64,000 nt of DNA, from positions 186,001 to 250,000 of the forward strand of contig JBDWUA010000014.1 of the NCBI GenBank assembly GCA_039984715.1, in the 5' to 3' direction. Made by a program: the position numbers and the translations under genes. Shown piece by piece: positions 16,927 through 25,572 of the stretch. Origin of the DNA: JABSSA01 sp039984715 (lineage in GTDB: Bacteria; Pseudomonadota; Alphaproteobacteria; Rhodobacterales; Rhodobacteraceae). Below the pieces are notes generated by a model. It was given only the letters and a program-made list of their open reading frames with translations. It ran no database searches and was not told the origin of the DNA. Within the stretch, counting starts at the first letter, position 1; the number at the start of each line of letters is the position of its first letter.

Positions 16927-19089
16927 ATGAGGCTGCTGGCATATGGGATATTATTCGTCCTGTGCAGCACGTGGGCGGCGTTGGCCCAAGACACAGATGT
17001 GCCTGCGCCTGCTGTCTTGGTTGCCGATGAGGTCAGCATTTCGTCCAATCGGGTACTAATTGCGCGCGGCAATGTCGAAGCGTTTCAAGGTCAAACGCGT
17101 CTGCGTGCCGAGTCGATTACCTATGATGATGCCACCGGTCAGATGATCATCAACGGCCCCATCGTCATTGAAGAAGGCCCCGATATCTTAATTTTGGCGA
17201 GTCAAGCAGAGCTAAGCAGTGATTTACGTAATGGCCTTTTGATTGGTGCGCGTCTGGTTCTAAGCCAACAATTACAACTCGCGTCTGTCGAACTTGGACG
17301 TGTTGACGGACGTTATACGCAACTTTTCAAGACCGCCGTCACATCCTGTCAGGTCTGTGAGCACGACTCGCGCCCTCCTCTTTGGCAAATTCGGGCCCGC
17401 CGCGTCATTCACGATCAAGAAGAACGACAGTTGTATTTTGATGGCGCACAGTTGCGGGTTCGCAATGTTCCAATCTTTTACCTTCCGCGCCTGCGCTTGC
17501 CCGATCCAACGCTTGAACGCGCTTCGGGTTTCCTAATCCCTTCCATCCAAAGCACGTCGCAGCTTGGGACGGGTATCAAAGTGCCCTATTTCTTCAAGAT
17601 CGGTGACCACCGCGATTTGACCCTGACCCCTTATTATTCAACGTCCACACGCACACTGGAATTTCGCTATCGTCAGGCCTTTGTACGCGGACGTATTCAG
17701 TTTGACGGGGCGATTACACGCGATGATATTCGCGAAGGCGCGACACGTGGTTATTTGTTTGGGACAGGGAGTTTCCAGTTAAACCGAGGCTACAAACTTA
17801 GCTTTGATATTCAGACAACCACTGATGAGTCCTACCTGTTGGACTATTCCTATTCTGATCTGGATCGCCTTCGCAACGAAGTTTCAATCGATCGGGCACG
17901 TCGGGATCAATATACTGGATTTGTTCTGACCAATTACCGCAGTCTTCGCGACGGAGAAGACAATTCGACCCTTCCGACCAACGCCATCGAAGGCTTTTAC
18001 GAAAAGAGATTTTTTCCCTCTGCCATCGGAGGAGAGTTTCGGTTGAACGCCGAAGGTCATGCCCATTTTCGAGAATCGGATTTGGATGTCGATGGCCCGG
18101 ACGAGGATTCAATTGCGGATGGGCGTGACATCTTGCGTTTCACATTTGGTGCGGATTGGCGCAGGTCATGGATTACTCGGGGCTTGGAAACTCAGGTTCG
18201 GTTTGGCGTTGTAGGTGACACGTTCCGCGTCAACAATGATGCAGCATTCGACGAGTCGGATTCCGAAGTCACACCCTACGGCACATTGACATTGCGGTAT
18301 CCATTGGTTCGTTCAGCGCGCGGTGGGGCGCGTCAATTGTTAGAACCTGTCGCGCAAATCGCATGGAGCGGTGGTGACGGTCTGGATGTACCCAACGAAG
18401 AAAGCACGTTCGTTGAATTCGATGAAGGCAACTTGTTGTCCTTGTCACGTTTTCCATCGGTTGATCGCCGGGAACGCGGTACTGTTGCAGCGTTTGGTGT
18501 GAACTGGGCTCATTATGCGCCCTCTGGTTGGCAGTCTAATATCACCGTCGGTCAAGTCCGACGCTCTGACGACACCTCAGAGTTCTCGAACACCTCGGGT
18601 TTGTTCGGAAACTCCTCTGATTATTTGTTCGCGGGCCAAATCAAGACGGCCAACGGCCTTGCGCTGACGGCGCGCAGCTTGTTTGACAATACATTCGAAT
18701 TTGCAAAGGCTGAGATCAGGGGGGATTGGCACACCAATCGCTTCAACATTGGCGGATCATATGTGTATCTCGATGAAGACGCCGAAGAAGACCGCGACGA
18801 ATCCATTTCGGAATTCAACTTTGACGGCATTTTCAACCTAAACGATGTCTGGAGCGCCAGTGTTGACTGGCGATATGACTTTGGTGACGGACGTGCATCA
18901 CGCGCCGGAGTGGGCGTTGGCTATACAAATGAATGTGTTCGCATGGATTTCAGCGTCGATAGACGATTTACATCATCAACAAGTGTTGAGGCCCAGACCA
19001 GTTTTGGCTTAACACTTTCACTACGCGGCTTCTCCACATCACCGGGGACAGCTAAACACGTGCGAGCCTGTGGGAAAAACGCATCATGA
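16927..19089 (+). CDS. lptD: LPS-assembly outer membrane protein LptD
   Basis: This 720-residue outer-membrane beta-barrel places LPS in the outer leaflet together with the lipoprotein LptE. A signal peptide covers about residues 1-20 (ending WAALA). The periplasmic OstA-like jellyroll runs from about residue 30 to 190, and the barrel occupies the rest. Cysteines in SCQVCEHD and one near the C-terminus (VRACGKN) are available for the inter-domain disulfides that LptD needs. It starts immediately after the lptG stop and overlaps surA by four bases. LptE is not visible nearby. Confidence 0.95.
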   Translation: MRLLAYGILFVLCSTWAALAQDTDVPAPAVLVADEVSISSNRVLIARGNVEAFQGQTRLRAESITYDDATGQMIINGPIVIEEGPDILILASQAELSSDLRNGLLIGARLVLSQQLQLASVELGRVDGRYTQLFKTAVTSCQVCEHDSRPPLWQIRARRVIHDQEERQLYFDGAQLRVRNVPIFYLPRLRLPDPTLERASGFLIPSIQSTSQLGTGIKVPYFFKIGDHRDLTLTPYYSTSTRTLEFRYRQAFVRGRIQFDGAITRDDIREGATRGYLFGTGSFQLNRGYKLSFDIQTTTDESYLLDYSYSDLDRLRNEVSIDRARRDQYTGFVLTNYRSLRDGEDNSTLPTNAIEGFYEKRFFPSAIGGEFRLNAEGHAHFRESDLDVDGPDEDSIADGRDILRFTFGADWRRSWITRGLETQVRFGVVGDTFRVNNDAAFDESDSEVTPYGTLTLRYPLVRSARGGARQLLEPVAQIAWSGGDGLDVPNEESTFVEFDEGNLLSLSRFPSVDRRERGTVAAFGVNWAHYAPSGWQSNITVGQVRRSDDTSEFSNTSGLFGNSSDYLFAGQIKTANGLALTARSLFDNTFEFAKAEIRGDWHTNRFNIGGSYVYLDEDAEEDRDESISEFNFDGIFNLNDVWSASVDWRYDFGDGRASRAGVGVGYTNECVRMDFSVDRRFTSSTSVEAQTSFGLTLSLRGFSTSPGTAKHVRACGKNAS

Positions 19090-20312
19090 GCAGTATCAAA
19101 AATACTCTAATCGCCGCATGTTTGGCATTTGCAGTCGGTGGCACCACCACAGATGCGCAAAACGCCTTTGCGTCTGTGGCGCGCGTCAATGAATCCGTTA
19201 TTACCGAATTTGAAGTCGATCAACGCATTCGATTTCTTCAAGTTCTGAACGCACCCGGTGCGACACCGGATGGCGCATTGGACGCGCTGATCGATGACCG
19301 TTTGCGCATTCAAGAGGCAAGTAGCCTTGGTCTTGAGCTAAGCGAGGAAGGGCTGCAAGCAGGCCTGAGCGATTTTGCCGGACGCGCGAACTTGTCGACG
19401 GATGAATTCATCACGGCACTTGAAGGGGCTGGGATTGCACGCGAAACATTTCGCGACTTTGTTGCGGCCCAATTGACATGGCGCGATCTTATTCGGGCAC
19501 GCTTTGGCAATCGGGTTCAAGTGTCCGAAAGTGACATTGACCGGGCTGTCGAAGCAACTTCAAACAGTGCGTCGGGTATTCGCGTTTTGTTGTCCGAACT
19601 GATCATGCCAGCGCCCCCCAATCAGGTTGAACAGGTCCGTGCGCGTGCAGAGGAAATCGCACAGGCAGAGACCGAAGAAGAATTTTCCGCCTATGCGCGT
19701 CAGTTTTCAGCAACCGCGTCACGTCAGGCTGGTGGGCGTTTGAATTGGGTTGAACTGTCAACTTTGCCGCCAGCGCTGCGTCCTTTGATCTTGGGGCTAG
19801 CTCCCGGCGAAGTGACAACGCCTTTGAACATCCCCAACGCCATAGCGTTGTTCCAACTGCGCGGAATCGAAGAAACCGGACGCCCCCAACGGGAATACGC
19901 CGCAGTGGAATACGCGGCCTATTATATTGAAGGGGGCCGTTCACAAGCCGCTCTGACGCGTGCCAATGCGATCAAGGACAGTGTTGATGTGTGTGATGAT
20001 CTTTACGGTGTCGCCAAGGGTCAACCTGAACAGGTTCTAGAACGTGGCAGCCTATCGCCCGAAGAGATACCGCAGGACATCGCAATCGAATTGGCGAAAC
20101 TAGATGCCGGAGAAGTTTCAACCAACATCGTTCGTGCAGACGGCAACACATTGGTGTTTTTGATGTTGTGCGGGCGCACACCTGCACAAGAAGAAGAAAT
20201 AAACCGTGAAAGTGTTCGCGCTGAACTACAACAGCAGCGTTTTGGCGGATTCGCGCGTGCTTACCTTGAAGACATCCGGTCAGATTCCGTCATCGAAGTG
20301 TATAAAAATTGA
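19086..20312 (+). CDS. surA: SurA-type periplasmic peptidyl-prolyl isomerase / chaperone
   Basis: This 408-residue exported protein has a signal peptide (about residues 1-24), a SurA N-terminal chaperone region (FASVARVNESVITEFEVDQR and onward to about residue 150), and one parvulin domain around residues 165-270 (LLSELIMPAP, then GGRLNWVELSTLPP). A second, degenerate C-terminal region lacks a full parvulin motif. SurA escorts outer-membrane proteins such as LptD and BamA. The four-base overlap with lptD and its client relationship fit one operon. It also overlaps pdxA by four bases. Confidence 0.9.
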   Translation: MSSIKNTLIAACLAFAVGGTTTDAQNAFASVARVNESVITEFEVDQRIRFLQVLNAPGATPDGALDALIDDRLRIQEASSLGLELSEEGLQAGLSDFAGRANLSTDEFITALEGAGIARETFRDFVAAQLTWRDLIRARFGNRVQVSESDIDRAVEATSNSASGIRVLLSELIMPAPPNQVEQVRARAEEIAQAETEEEFSAYARQFSATASRQAGGRLNWVELSTLPPALRPLILGLAPGEVTTPLNIPNAIALFQLRGIEETGRPQREYAAVEYAAYYIEGGRSQAALTRANAIKDSVDVCDDLYGVAKGQPEQVLERGSLSPEEIPQDIAIELAKLDAGEVSTNIVRADGNTLVFLMLCGRTPAQEEEINRESVRAELQQQRFGGFARAYLEDIRSDSVIEVYKN

Positions 20313-21283
20313 CGCGGGCCCCGCTCGTTGTTTCGTGCGGAGAACCCGCCGGGATCGGGCCAGAAGTTTCTTACAAGGCTTGGGAGGCCTTAAAGAATGA
20401 TCTGACATTTGCCTGGATCGGAGACCCCCGGCATTTGCCTGATGGTTCTGTGTTTCAAGTGATCGACGATATCGGGCACGCCGCGAGTGTTATGCAAACT
20501 GCAATGCCCGTTTTGGAACACCGTTTTGCTTCGGATGTGTCCCCCGGATTTCCGGCTTTGGAAAATGCACAGGGCGTCATTGATGTCATCGCCAAGTCGG
20601 TCGCTTATGTTCAACAGGCACACGCGTCGGCCGTCGTAACCGCACCGATCCACAAAAAAGTCCTGAAGGACGGGGCAGCCTTTGCCTATCCCGGACACAC
20701 TGAATTTCTAGAAGCTTTGGCCGGTTCGGAACACCGGGCCGTCATGATGTTGGCCAGCGATCAGTTGCGGGTTGTTCCAACGACAATCCACATCGCCCTG
20801 CAAGACGTCCCTCAGGTTTTGACACCTGATCTGCTGCGCGAAACCATTCGGATCACTGATGACGGTTTACGCCGGCAATTTGGCCTGGACACCCCTCGAC
20901 TGGCCGTTGCTGGCCTGAACCCGCATGCGGGCGAAGGCGGCGCAATGGGCGAGGAAGAACAGGACTGGATCACACAGGTCGTGTATGACCTTGCCGATGA
21001 AGGGATCGACGTCACAGGTCCATGGCCGGCCGATACGATGTTCCACAAAGCAGCGCGCGATAAATACGACGCCGCGATTGCTATGTATCATGACCAAGCT
21101 TTGATCCCCATCAAGACGTTGGATTTCGATAAAGGGGTCAATGTCACATTGGGTTTGTCTTTCATCCGCACTTCACCTGATCATGGAACCGCGTTTGATA
21201 TTGCTGGCAAGGGCATTGCGTCGCCCACCAGCATGATCGAAGCCTGCAAGTTGGCCTGGAACATGGCCGCGACAGGACCCTGA
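20309..21283 (+). CDS. pdxA: 4-hydroxythreonine-4-phosphate dehydrogenase
   Basis: This 324-residue metal- and NAD-dependent enzyme of pyridoxal phosphate synthesis oxidises 4-phosphohydroxy-threonine in the cytoplasm. The family opening CGEPAGIGPE and metal-ligand blocks YPGHTEFLE, AGLNPHAGEGG and MYHDQALIPIK are all present, supplying three conserved histidines. The start is TTG 20309, overlapping the surA stop as TTGA; no closer ATG exists. The surA-pdxA-rsmA order is widely conserved in proteobacteria. Confidence 0.95.
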   Translation: MTRAPLVVSCGEPAGIGPEVSYKAWEALKNDLTFAWIGDPRHLPDGSVFQVIDDIGHAASVMQTAMPVLEHRFASDVSPGFPALENAQGVIDVIAKSVAYVQQAHASAVVTAPIHKKVLKDGAAFAYPGHTEFLEALAGSEHRAVMMLASDQLRVVPTTIHIALQDVPQVLTPDLLRETIRITDDGLRRQFGLDTPRLAVAGLNPHAGEGGAMGEEEQDWITQVVYDLADEGIDVTGPWPADTMFHKAARDKYDAAIAMYHDQALIPIKTLDFDKGVNVTLGLSFIRTSPDHGTAFDIAGKGIASPTSMIEACKLAWNMAATGP

Positions 21284-21287
21284 GCAG

Positions 21288-22130
21288 ATGGCCGGTATAG
21301 ATTCGCTTCCCCCACTGCGTGACGTCATTTCCAAACATGACCTGCGTGCCCGCAAATCTTTGGGGCAGAACTTTCTGTTGGATTTAAACCTGACGGCAAA
21401 AATCGCACGACAAGCGGGCGACATATCAGGATCGGACGTTCTGGAAATTGGGCCCGGACCGGGTGGACTGACACGAGGGCTGTTGTCCGAAGGTGCGCGC
21501 AAGGTTTTGGCCATCGAAAAAGACGCGCGGTGTTTGCCTGCACTTGCCGAAATTGCCCAAGCTTATCCCGACCGTCTTCAAGTGATCGAAGGCGACGCGC
21601 TTGAGATCGATCCCTTGGAACATCTGACACCCCCAATCCGAGTGGCCGCGAATTTGCCCTACAACGTCGGGACCGAGCTTTTGGTGCGATGGTTGACGCC
21701 CAAGCAATGGCCCCCTTATTGGACCAGCTTAACGTTGATGTTCCAGCGCGAAGTCGCTGAACGCATTGTCGCGCAACCGGGGTCCAAAACCTATGGTCGC
21801 TTGGCTGTCCTGTCTCAATGGCGCACAGACGCGCGGATATCACTGTCCTTGCCGCCAGAGGCCTTTACCCCAGCACCAAAGGTGTCCAGCGCTGTGGTGC
21901 ATATCCAAGCGTTGCCAAAACCCAAATTCGACGCCAATCCAGCCGTATTGGAACGGGTTGTCGCCGCAGCTTTCAATCAACGACGCAAGATGCTGCGTGC
22001 TGCCCTGAAAGGGCAGTCACCACAGATCGAAGATCATTTGAATGCTGTTGGCATCAAACCAACAGACCGGGCAGAACAAGTCCCGGTCGAAGCGTTCTGC
22101 GCGTTGGCAAGAAGCCTCGCGCAGAACTGA
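21288..22130 (+). CDS. rsmA: 16S rRNA (adenine1518-N6/adenine1519-N6)-dimethyltransferase
   Basis: This 280-residue methyltransferase (KsgA) dimethylates two adjacent adenines near the 3' end of 16S rRNA in late 30S assembly. The family opening KSLGQNFLLD, the SAM site LEIGPGPGGLT and the catalytic NLPYNVG motif are clear. The C-terminal helical domain contains VAAAFNQRRKMLRAAL. It begins four bases after pdxA, and its stop is directly adjacent to the stop of the convergent DUF4167 gene with no space for a separate terminator. Confidence 0.97.
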   Translation: MAGIDSLPPLRDVISKHDLRARKSLGQNFLLDLNLTAKIARQAGDISGSDVLEIGPGPGGLTRGLLSEGARKVLAIEKDARCLPALAEIAQAYPDRLQVIEGDALEIDPLEHLTPPIRVAANLPYNVGTELLVRWLTPKQWPPYWTSLTLMFQREVAERIVAQPGSKTYGRLAVLSQWRTDARISLSLPPEAFTPAPKVSSAVVHIQALPKPKFDANPAVLERVVAAAFNQRRKMLRAALKGQSPQIEDHLNAVGIKPTDRAEQVPVEAFCALARSLAQN

Positions 22131-22745
22131 TTATTCAGCAGCTTCCGAAGGTCCGGGCGTTTCAGACGCTGGACCATCTGTTGATGGTTCTGCATCCGGT
22201 GCAACAGCTTCCGGTTTTGGCTTCGGTTTGCGCGGACGCCGTGGTTTCGGCTTTGGCTTGTCTTCCGGTGTTTCAACAAGCGAAGACCCCGCATCAGGCA
22301 CGTCCAGAATATCTGGTTGAGGCTGATCCGCCGGATCCATTGACGGTGCAACAACTGCTGCCGCTGCTGGTGCAGCCACTGGTGCAGCCGAAGGCGCATT
22401 GGCCTCGCCGTCTTGATGGGGCGCACGATTGCGGTCCCGCTCGGCTTGACGTTCGCGGTTATGACGCTCTTGCTCTTCGCGCTTGGCATCCATTTCACGC
22501 TGTGCTTCGCTGAGCAGCCGCAGATAATGTTCGGCGTGTTGTTGGAAATTTTCCGTCGCAACACGGTCGTTTGACAGTTGCGCATCACGTGCGAGCTGAT
22601 TGTACTTGTCGATAATCTGCTGGGGTGTTCCCCGCACTTTGCCTTCCGGACCGGAACTATCAAACACCCGATTGACGACGTTGCCGCCACCACTGGATCT
22701 ATTGCGATTGTTCTTTGACCGGGACCGTGATCTCGATGATTTCAT
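22131..22745 (-). CDS. DUF4167 domain protein, basic N-terminus and low-complexity tail
   Basis: This 204-residue protein has a DUF4167 core (about residues 1-85): a basic Arg/Ser/Asn-rich start, then GTPQQIIDKYNQLARDAQ and an amphipathic helix with NFQQHAEHYLRLL. The rest is charged coiled sequence followed by Ala/Pro-rich and Lys/Pro-rich low complexity, so it is probably disordered. The basic character suggests RNA or ribosome binding, but the function is not established. It converges exactly on rsmA and is 3' to the prfA-prmC unit by 210 bases. That gap (22746-22955) shows AT-rich sequence but no gene. Confidence 0.85.
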   Translation of the reverse strand: MKSSRSRSRSKNNRNRSSGGGNVVNRVFDSSGPEGKVRGTPQQIIDKYNQLARDAQLSNDRVATENFQQHAEHYLRLLSEAQREMDAKREEQERHNRERQAERDRNRAPHQDGEANAPSAAPVAAPAAAAVVAPSMDPADQPQPDILDVPDAGSSLVETPEDKPKPKPRRPRKPKPKPEAVAPDAEPSTDGPASETPGPSEAAE

Positions 22746-22955
22746 GAATAAAGGTCTGCTTTTGCCTAAGTTGCTGATCGCGGCGCTGTTCGAGCGCTGA
22801 ACCCAATATTGCGATCGGAAGTGGGCGTCTTCTGCACGCGACGAGCAGCGTCGGTGTGTGCAGACGAGACTGAATATGCACGGTGCGCTGCACGGGGCAA
22901 GAGCTAATCTATATTTTTGCGTATTTCATGTCGAAAGGGCGACAATTTGCGTCAA

Positions 22956-23792
22956 TTAAGCTGGATTTTGCGAGCTAACGACACGATCACGGCCATCTAA
23001 ATCTTGCAAAACGTTGACGTTGGCCCATCCGTGGTCCTGAAACAGCTTGCTGACGGACTCACCTTGCTGCCAACCGATCTCGACCATCACACGCCCACCG
23101 TCCAATAAATAGGCAGCGCCCTGCCCCGCAATTATGCGATAAGCGGCCAGCCCATCCCCTTCATCGGTCAGTGCCATACGTGGTTCATGGCGGGCGAGCT
23201 CTGGGGACACATCGTTCATTTCTATCTGGCTAAGATACGGCGGATTAGACACGATCAAATCAAACCGCCCTTCCACGTTTTCAAACCAGTCGCTTTGCTG
23301 AATCTCCAAACGGCTGGCGACACCATGGGTTACGGCATTGGCACTTGCTTGCAAACACGCCGCTTCGGACAGATCTATTCCGATGCCTTTTGCGTCGGGC
23401 TGTTCGGAAAGCAATGTCACAACGATACAGCCCGACCCCACACCCAAATCCAACACACGCTCGAATGGATTGGCCAAAGCCGCTTCGATCAGAGTTTCAG
23501 TTTCAGGGCGCGGATCAAGAACATCTGCACTGATGTTGAAACTGCGCCCGTAAAATTCTCTTGCGCCGATCAAATGCGAGACCGGCACGCGAATGGCCCG
23601 CAGTGAAATCAAATGATCAAACCGTTCTTCGATATCGGGCGCTATGTCCTCGGGTGCGATCAATGTGACACGGGTTGCATCCACCTTGGCCGCATGAGCC
23701 AACAAAACACGGGCATCTCTGGCCGGGTCCGGAACGCCAGCCGCGCGCAACCTTGCAGTGGCGGCGAACATGGCTTCGGCGGCCGTCGTCAC
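22956..23792 (-). CDS. prmC: Release factor glutamine N5-methyltransferase
   Basis: This 278-residue SAM-dependent enzyme (HemK) methylates the GGQ glutamine of release factors. The SAM loop VLDLGVGSGCIVVTL and the catalytic NPPYLS motif are visible, after an N-terminal helical substrate-binding domain of about 75 residues. The start is GTG 23792, which overlaps the prfA stop by four bases. The prfA-prmC pairing is a classical enzyme-substrate operon. Confidence 0.96.
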   Translation of the reverse strand: MTTAAEAMFAATARLRAAGVPDPARDARVLLAHAAKVDATRVTLIAPEDIAPDIEERFDHLISLRAIRVPVSHLIGAREFYGRSFNISADVLDPRPETETLIEAALANPFERVLDLGVGSGCIVVTLLSEQPDAKGIGIDLSEAACLQASANAVTHGVASRLEIQQSDWFENVEGRFDLIVSNPPYLSQIEMNDVSPELARHEPRMALTDEGDGLAAYRIIAGQGAAYLLDGGRVMVEIGWQQGESVSKLFQDHGWANVNVLQDLDGRDRVVSSQNPA

Positions 23793-24838
23793 GATTGCAT
23801 CTCGGCTAGTTTGCGGGCCTGATCATCCGCGGTCAGCGCATCGATAATTTCATCCAGATCGCCACCCATGATGGATTCCAGACGATACAACGTCAGACCA
23901 ATGCGGTGATCTGTCATGCGTCCTTGCGGGAAATTATATGTACGGATGCGTTCGGACCTGTCGCCCGACCCAATTTGCGCAGCCCGATCAGCGGATCGTT
24001 CGTCATGCGCACGCTGTCGTTCCAGATCGTACAGACGGGCACGCAAGACCTGCATTGCGATTTCGCGGTTGCGGTGTTGCGATTTTTCGGAACTGGTCAC
24101 GACGATGCCGCTTGGTTCATGAGTGATGCGAACAGCGGAATCAGTCGTATTGACGTGCTGACCACCAGAGCCACTGGAGCGCATCGTATCAATGCGGATG
24201 TCATTCGGCTCGATCCGAATATCGACCTCTTCGGCTTCTGGCAGAACTGCGACGGTCGCCGCAGAGGTATGAACACGCCCGCCAGATTCGGTTTCAGGCA
24301 CCCGTTGCACCCGATGAACACCGGATTCGTATTTCATCCGCGCAAACACATTTTCGCCGGTGATGTGCGCGGTCACTTCTTTGATGCCGCCCAATTCAGT
24401 GGTCTGCTCTTCAATGATATTAAAGCCCCAGCCCTTGGTTTCGACAAACCGCTGATACATGCGCAACAAGTCACCCGCAAAAAGAGCGGCCTCATCCCCA
24501 CCCGTACCAGGACGTATTTCCAGCATTGCTGGACGCGCATCAGCCGTGTCTTTGGGCAGCAAGGCGATTTGCAGCGCCGCTTCTGCTTCGGGCAAAGCTT
24601 TGCGCAAATCTGGCAATTCTTCTTCTGCGAGGGCTTTCATTTCGGGATCGGCCAACATCCCTTCTGCTTCTTCCAGATCTTCACACAGCTTTTGCCAAGC
24701 CACGATTTGATCGACCACAGGTTTCAAGCCCGCGTATTCTTTGGCCAAAGCGGCAATATCTGACGAACCATCCGCCATAGCCGCCTCGAGATACTCGAAT
24801 CGTTCCTTGATCTGTAAAAGGCGTTCTAATGGGATCAT
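23789..24838 (-). CDS. prfA: Peptide chain release factor 1
   Basis: This 349-residue factor ends translation at UAA and UAG. The GGQ motif lies in GSGGQHVNTTDSAVRITH near residue 225 and is followed by the class I release-factor signature. The stop-codon-reading PxT tripeptide is present as PET within HRVQRVPETESGGRVHTSAA, identifying RF1 rather than RF2. The start is ATG 24838. Downstream prmC overlaps by four bases and methylates its GGQ. An upstream 62-base gap separates it from a divergent small secreted protein. Confidence 0.97.
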   Translation of the reverse strand: MIPLERLLQIKERFEYLEAAMADGSSDIAALAKEYAGLKPVVDQIVAWQKLCEDLEEAEGMLADPEMKALAEEELPDLRKALPEAEAALQIALLPKDTADARPAMLEIRPGTGGDEAALFAGDLLRMYQRFVETKGWGFNIIEEQTTELGGIKEVTAHITGENVFARMKYESGVHRVQRVPETESGGRVHTSAATVAVLPEAEEVDIRIEPNDIRIDTMRSSGSGGQHVNTTDSAVRITHEPSGIVVTSSEKSQHRNREIAMQVLRARLYDLERQRAHDERSADRAAQIGSGDRSERIRTYNFPQGRMTDHRIGLTLYRLESIMGGDLDEIIDALTADDQARKLAEMQS

Positions 24839-24900
24839 TCTGTTCGTTTGCTTGATGGCTCAAGCTTGGTCAAGAGCCAGCCGCATGCTATAGATTTCGA

Positions 24901-25185
24901 ATGCGAGCCATTTTTCTATCATTTTTACTGGCCAGCCCTGTATTGGCCGACGTCAAAACACCGCAAGGACGCACGATCGATTGCTATTGCACAGATCGAT
25001 CCGGCAGCCGCATTGAATTGGGTCAGACGATCTGTTTGCAAGTCGATGGACGTATGTTCATGGCGCAATGTCAGATGTCTTTGAACGTTCCCATGTGGCG
25101 CGAAGTGTCCAGCGGCTGTGCAAGTTCATCCCTTGAGAGCGGCCAAGACCCGGTCAATTCGGGCGCGATTAACGCCCAAGTCTGA
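24901..25185 (+). CDS. Small secreted cysteine-containing protein, unknown
   Basis: This 94-residue product has a clear signal peptide (about residues 1-16, MRAIFLSFLLASPVLA). The mature part, DVKTPQGRTIDCYCTDRSGS with ICLQVDGRMFMAQC after it, holds five cysteines that could form disulfides in the periplasm. I do not recognise a characterised family. Its last 60 bases overlap the 3' end of the convergent DUF1499 gene, so the two messages are antisense there. The 62-base gap to prfA should carry divergent promoters. Confidence 0.65.
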   Translation: MRAIFLSFLLASPVLADVKTPQGRTIDCYCTDRSGSRIELGQTICLQVDGRMFMAQCQMSLNVPMWREVSSGCASSSLESGQDPVNSGAINAQV

Positions 25186-25539
25186 CCTGCCAAATCGCAA
25201 ACGGGCAAAGATACGCAGTTGGTCATCCACCAATTGAACTGTGGTGTAATCCGGGAATCCCCAGAATTTGCTGCGCGTTACATAGGTAATGTGCCCATCC
25301 TGAACTGTACCCGCCAATATCTTTGTCCGCGGCTCTGACAAAAACGACGTGTTAAATGCGTCAAGGGTGGCAGGTGATCCATCCATCACGCGCGTTACAC
25401 CAAAGATATGATCCGCGTTTTCAGTATCCGCGATCAACACATGCCAGCGTTGTTCATCGTTTGGGGCCAGACGAAACCAAGTCATCCCGGCAACGGCCAA
25501 AATGATCAGAAACAATAGGAAATACATGGCAACTCTCAT
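25126..25539 (-). CDS. DUF1499 family membrane-anchored protein
   Basis: This 137-residue protein has one N-terminal transmembrane segment (about residues 5-22) followed by a DUF1499-like domain, including YVTRSKFWGFPDYTTVQLVD and RLRFGRSDLGVNRARIDR. The family is widespread in bacteria and plastids, and its role is not known. ATG 25539 is used; ATG 25527 is possible. It follows the agmatinase gene by 33 bases on the same strand, and its 3' end overlaps the convergent secreted-protein gene by 60 bases. Confidence 0.8.
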   Translation of the reverse strand: MRVAMYFLLFLIILAVAGMTWFRLAPNDEQRWHVLIADTENADHIFGVTRVMDGSPATLDAFNTSFLSEPRTKILAGTVQDGHITYVTRSKFWGFPDYTTVQLVDDQLRIFARLRFGRSDLGVNRARIDRVLAALKG

Positions 25540-25572
25540 TCTATGCCAATCTTCAAGCGTGCGTGGTGACCC

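Noticed and set aside
22034..22693. Minus-strand frame of 219 codons overlapping rsmA and DUF4167
   Set aside because: It crosses two confident genes in a different frame and is rich in Arg/Gln/His, as expected for a shadow.
23906..24763. Plus-strand frame of 285 codons opposite prfA
   Set aside because: It lies wholly antisense to a well-conserved gene, has no ribosome binding site and no recognisable domain.
23789..24838. PET in place of PAT/PVT in RF1 as a possible decoding change
   Set aside because: The PxT pattern tolerates the middle residue, and acidic residues occur there in alphaproteobacterial RF1. No recoding is implied.
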